Shown here piece after piece: positions 28,857-29,106 of a DNA stretch of 29,106 bases. The position numbers and the translations under genes are program-made. The DNA is from a virus. Every line of letters starts with the position of its first letter. Position 1 is the first letter of the stretch. The notes under the pieces are model-generated. The model did not search any database and was not told where the DNA came from. It saw nothing but the letters and a program-made list of their open reading frames with translations. The stretch is taken from the IMG/VR virus record IMGVR_UViG_3300047173_000129, positions 1-29,106 of that record. One strand, written 5' to 3'.

Positions 28857-29106
28857 CTACTTGCCCTTCATCCCAGCCGCCGCACCTCCACCCGCCGCCG
28901 GCCCCGGCGTGCCAGGTGCCGCCGCCGCCGTGCTCATCGGCGCCCCACTCATCCCAGCCCGAGCCCCCATCCCACCCCTCACCGTCCCCCCAAATCCCTG
29001 ATTGCCCGCCGCCGCCGCAGCCGCCATCGCCGCCTGCTGCGCCGTCACACTCTGCGCCCCCAAAGTCGGCGCCGAACCCGGCGGCGGCAACGGCTTGGGC
29101 GGACTC
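28857..29106 (-). CDS. C-terminal tail of a protein cut by the right edge
   Basis: A minus-strand frame open from the edge to a TAG at 28857..28859, 82 codons. It is Gly/Ala/Pro/Met-rich (AAAAAAGNQGFGG, GGMGARAGMSG, GPAAGGGAAAGMKGK) and surely disordered. In BPP-1-like or T7-like order a large terminase would be expected just here, but no terminase motif is in view, so the identity is open. A TTG at 29090 could start a separate 77-aa protein, but the frame runs on upstream. Its stop lies within the ribosome site of the methyltransferase gene. Confidence 0.5.
   Translation of the reverse strand, partial: SPPKPLPPPGSAPTLGAQSVTAQQAAMAAAAAAGNQGFGGTVRGGMGARAGMSGAPMSTAAAAPGTPGPAAGGGAAAGMKGK

Overview
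The window is part of a high-GC tailed bacteriophage (or prophage) genome with a podovirus-type virion. Almost all of it is one long head and tail gene cluster read on the minus strand, from the right edge to the left edge. Genes are packed with ATGA, TGATG or TAATG overlaps. No replication, integration or lysis gene is visible, and a terminase is at most represented by a protein tail at the right edge. GC content, Sec-signal virion proteins and the style of the small structural proteins suggest an alphaproteobacterial-type host, but this is only inference.

Right part (29106 to 25146, minus strand): the C-terminal tail of a protein cut by the edge; a Dam/D12-type adenine methyltransferase fused to two zinc-binding modules; the portal protein; a small portal-linked protein; and an AT-richer orphan gene. 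Next comes a divergent plus-strand island (22314 to 25142). It has a small HTH gene with two short partners ending before a clear terminator, then a promoter and a four-gene overlapping operon containing a glycosyltransferase and three unrecognised proteins.

Middle (22197 to 13983, minus): the head module follows Bordetella phage BPP-1: an accessory protein, a Bbp19-like protein, scaffold, Bbp17-like major capsid protein and Bbp16-like capsid cement protein. It continues with several beta-rich structural proteins, including a tandem paralog pair, a Sec-signal protein, two small conserved phage proteins and a His/Met protein with an exact 11-residue periodicity.

Left part (13968 to 1, minus): a second Sec-signal protein, a short fibre-like protein, three consecutive paralogs of the T7 gp11 tail adaptor, a giant 1882-residue T7 gp12-like nozzle protein enlarged by internal repeats, a T7 gp13-like protein, a gp14-like inner-core protein and two further probable internal (ejection) proteins, the last cut by the left edge. 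The logic is packaging and portal, prohead assembly, connector and nozzle, then ejection proteins. The plus-strand island looks like accessory cargo.

The most unusual features are the triplicated adaptor, the repeat-expanded nozzle protein, the hendecad His/Met protein, the zinc-finger methyltransferase with a compositional break at its domain joint, and the glycosyltransferase island between portal and scaffold.
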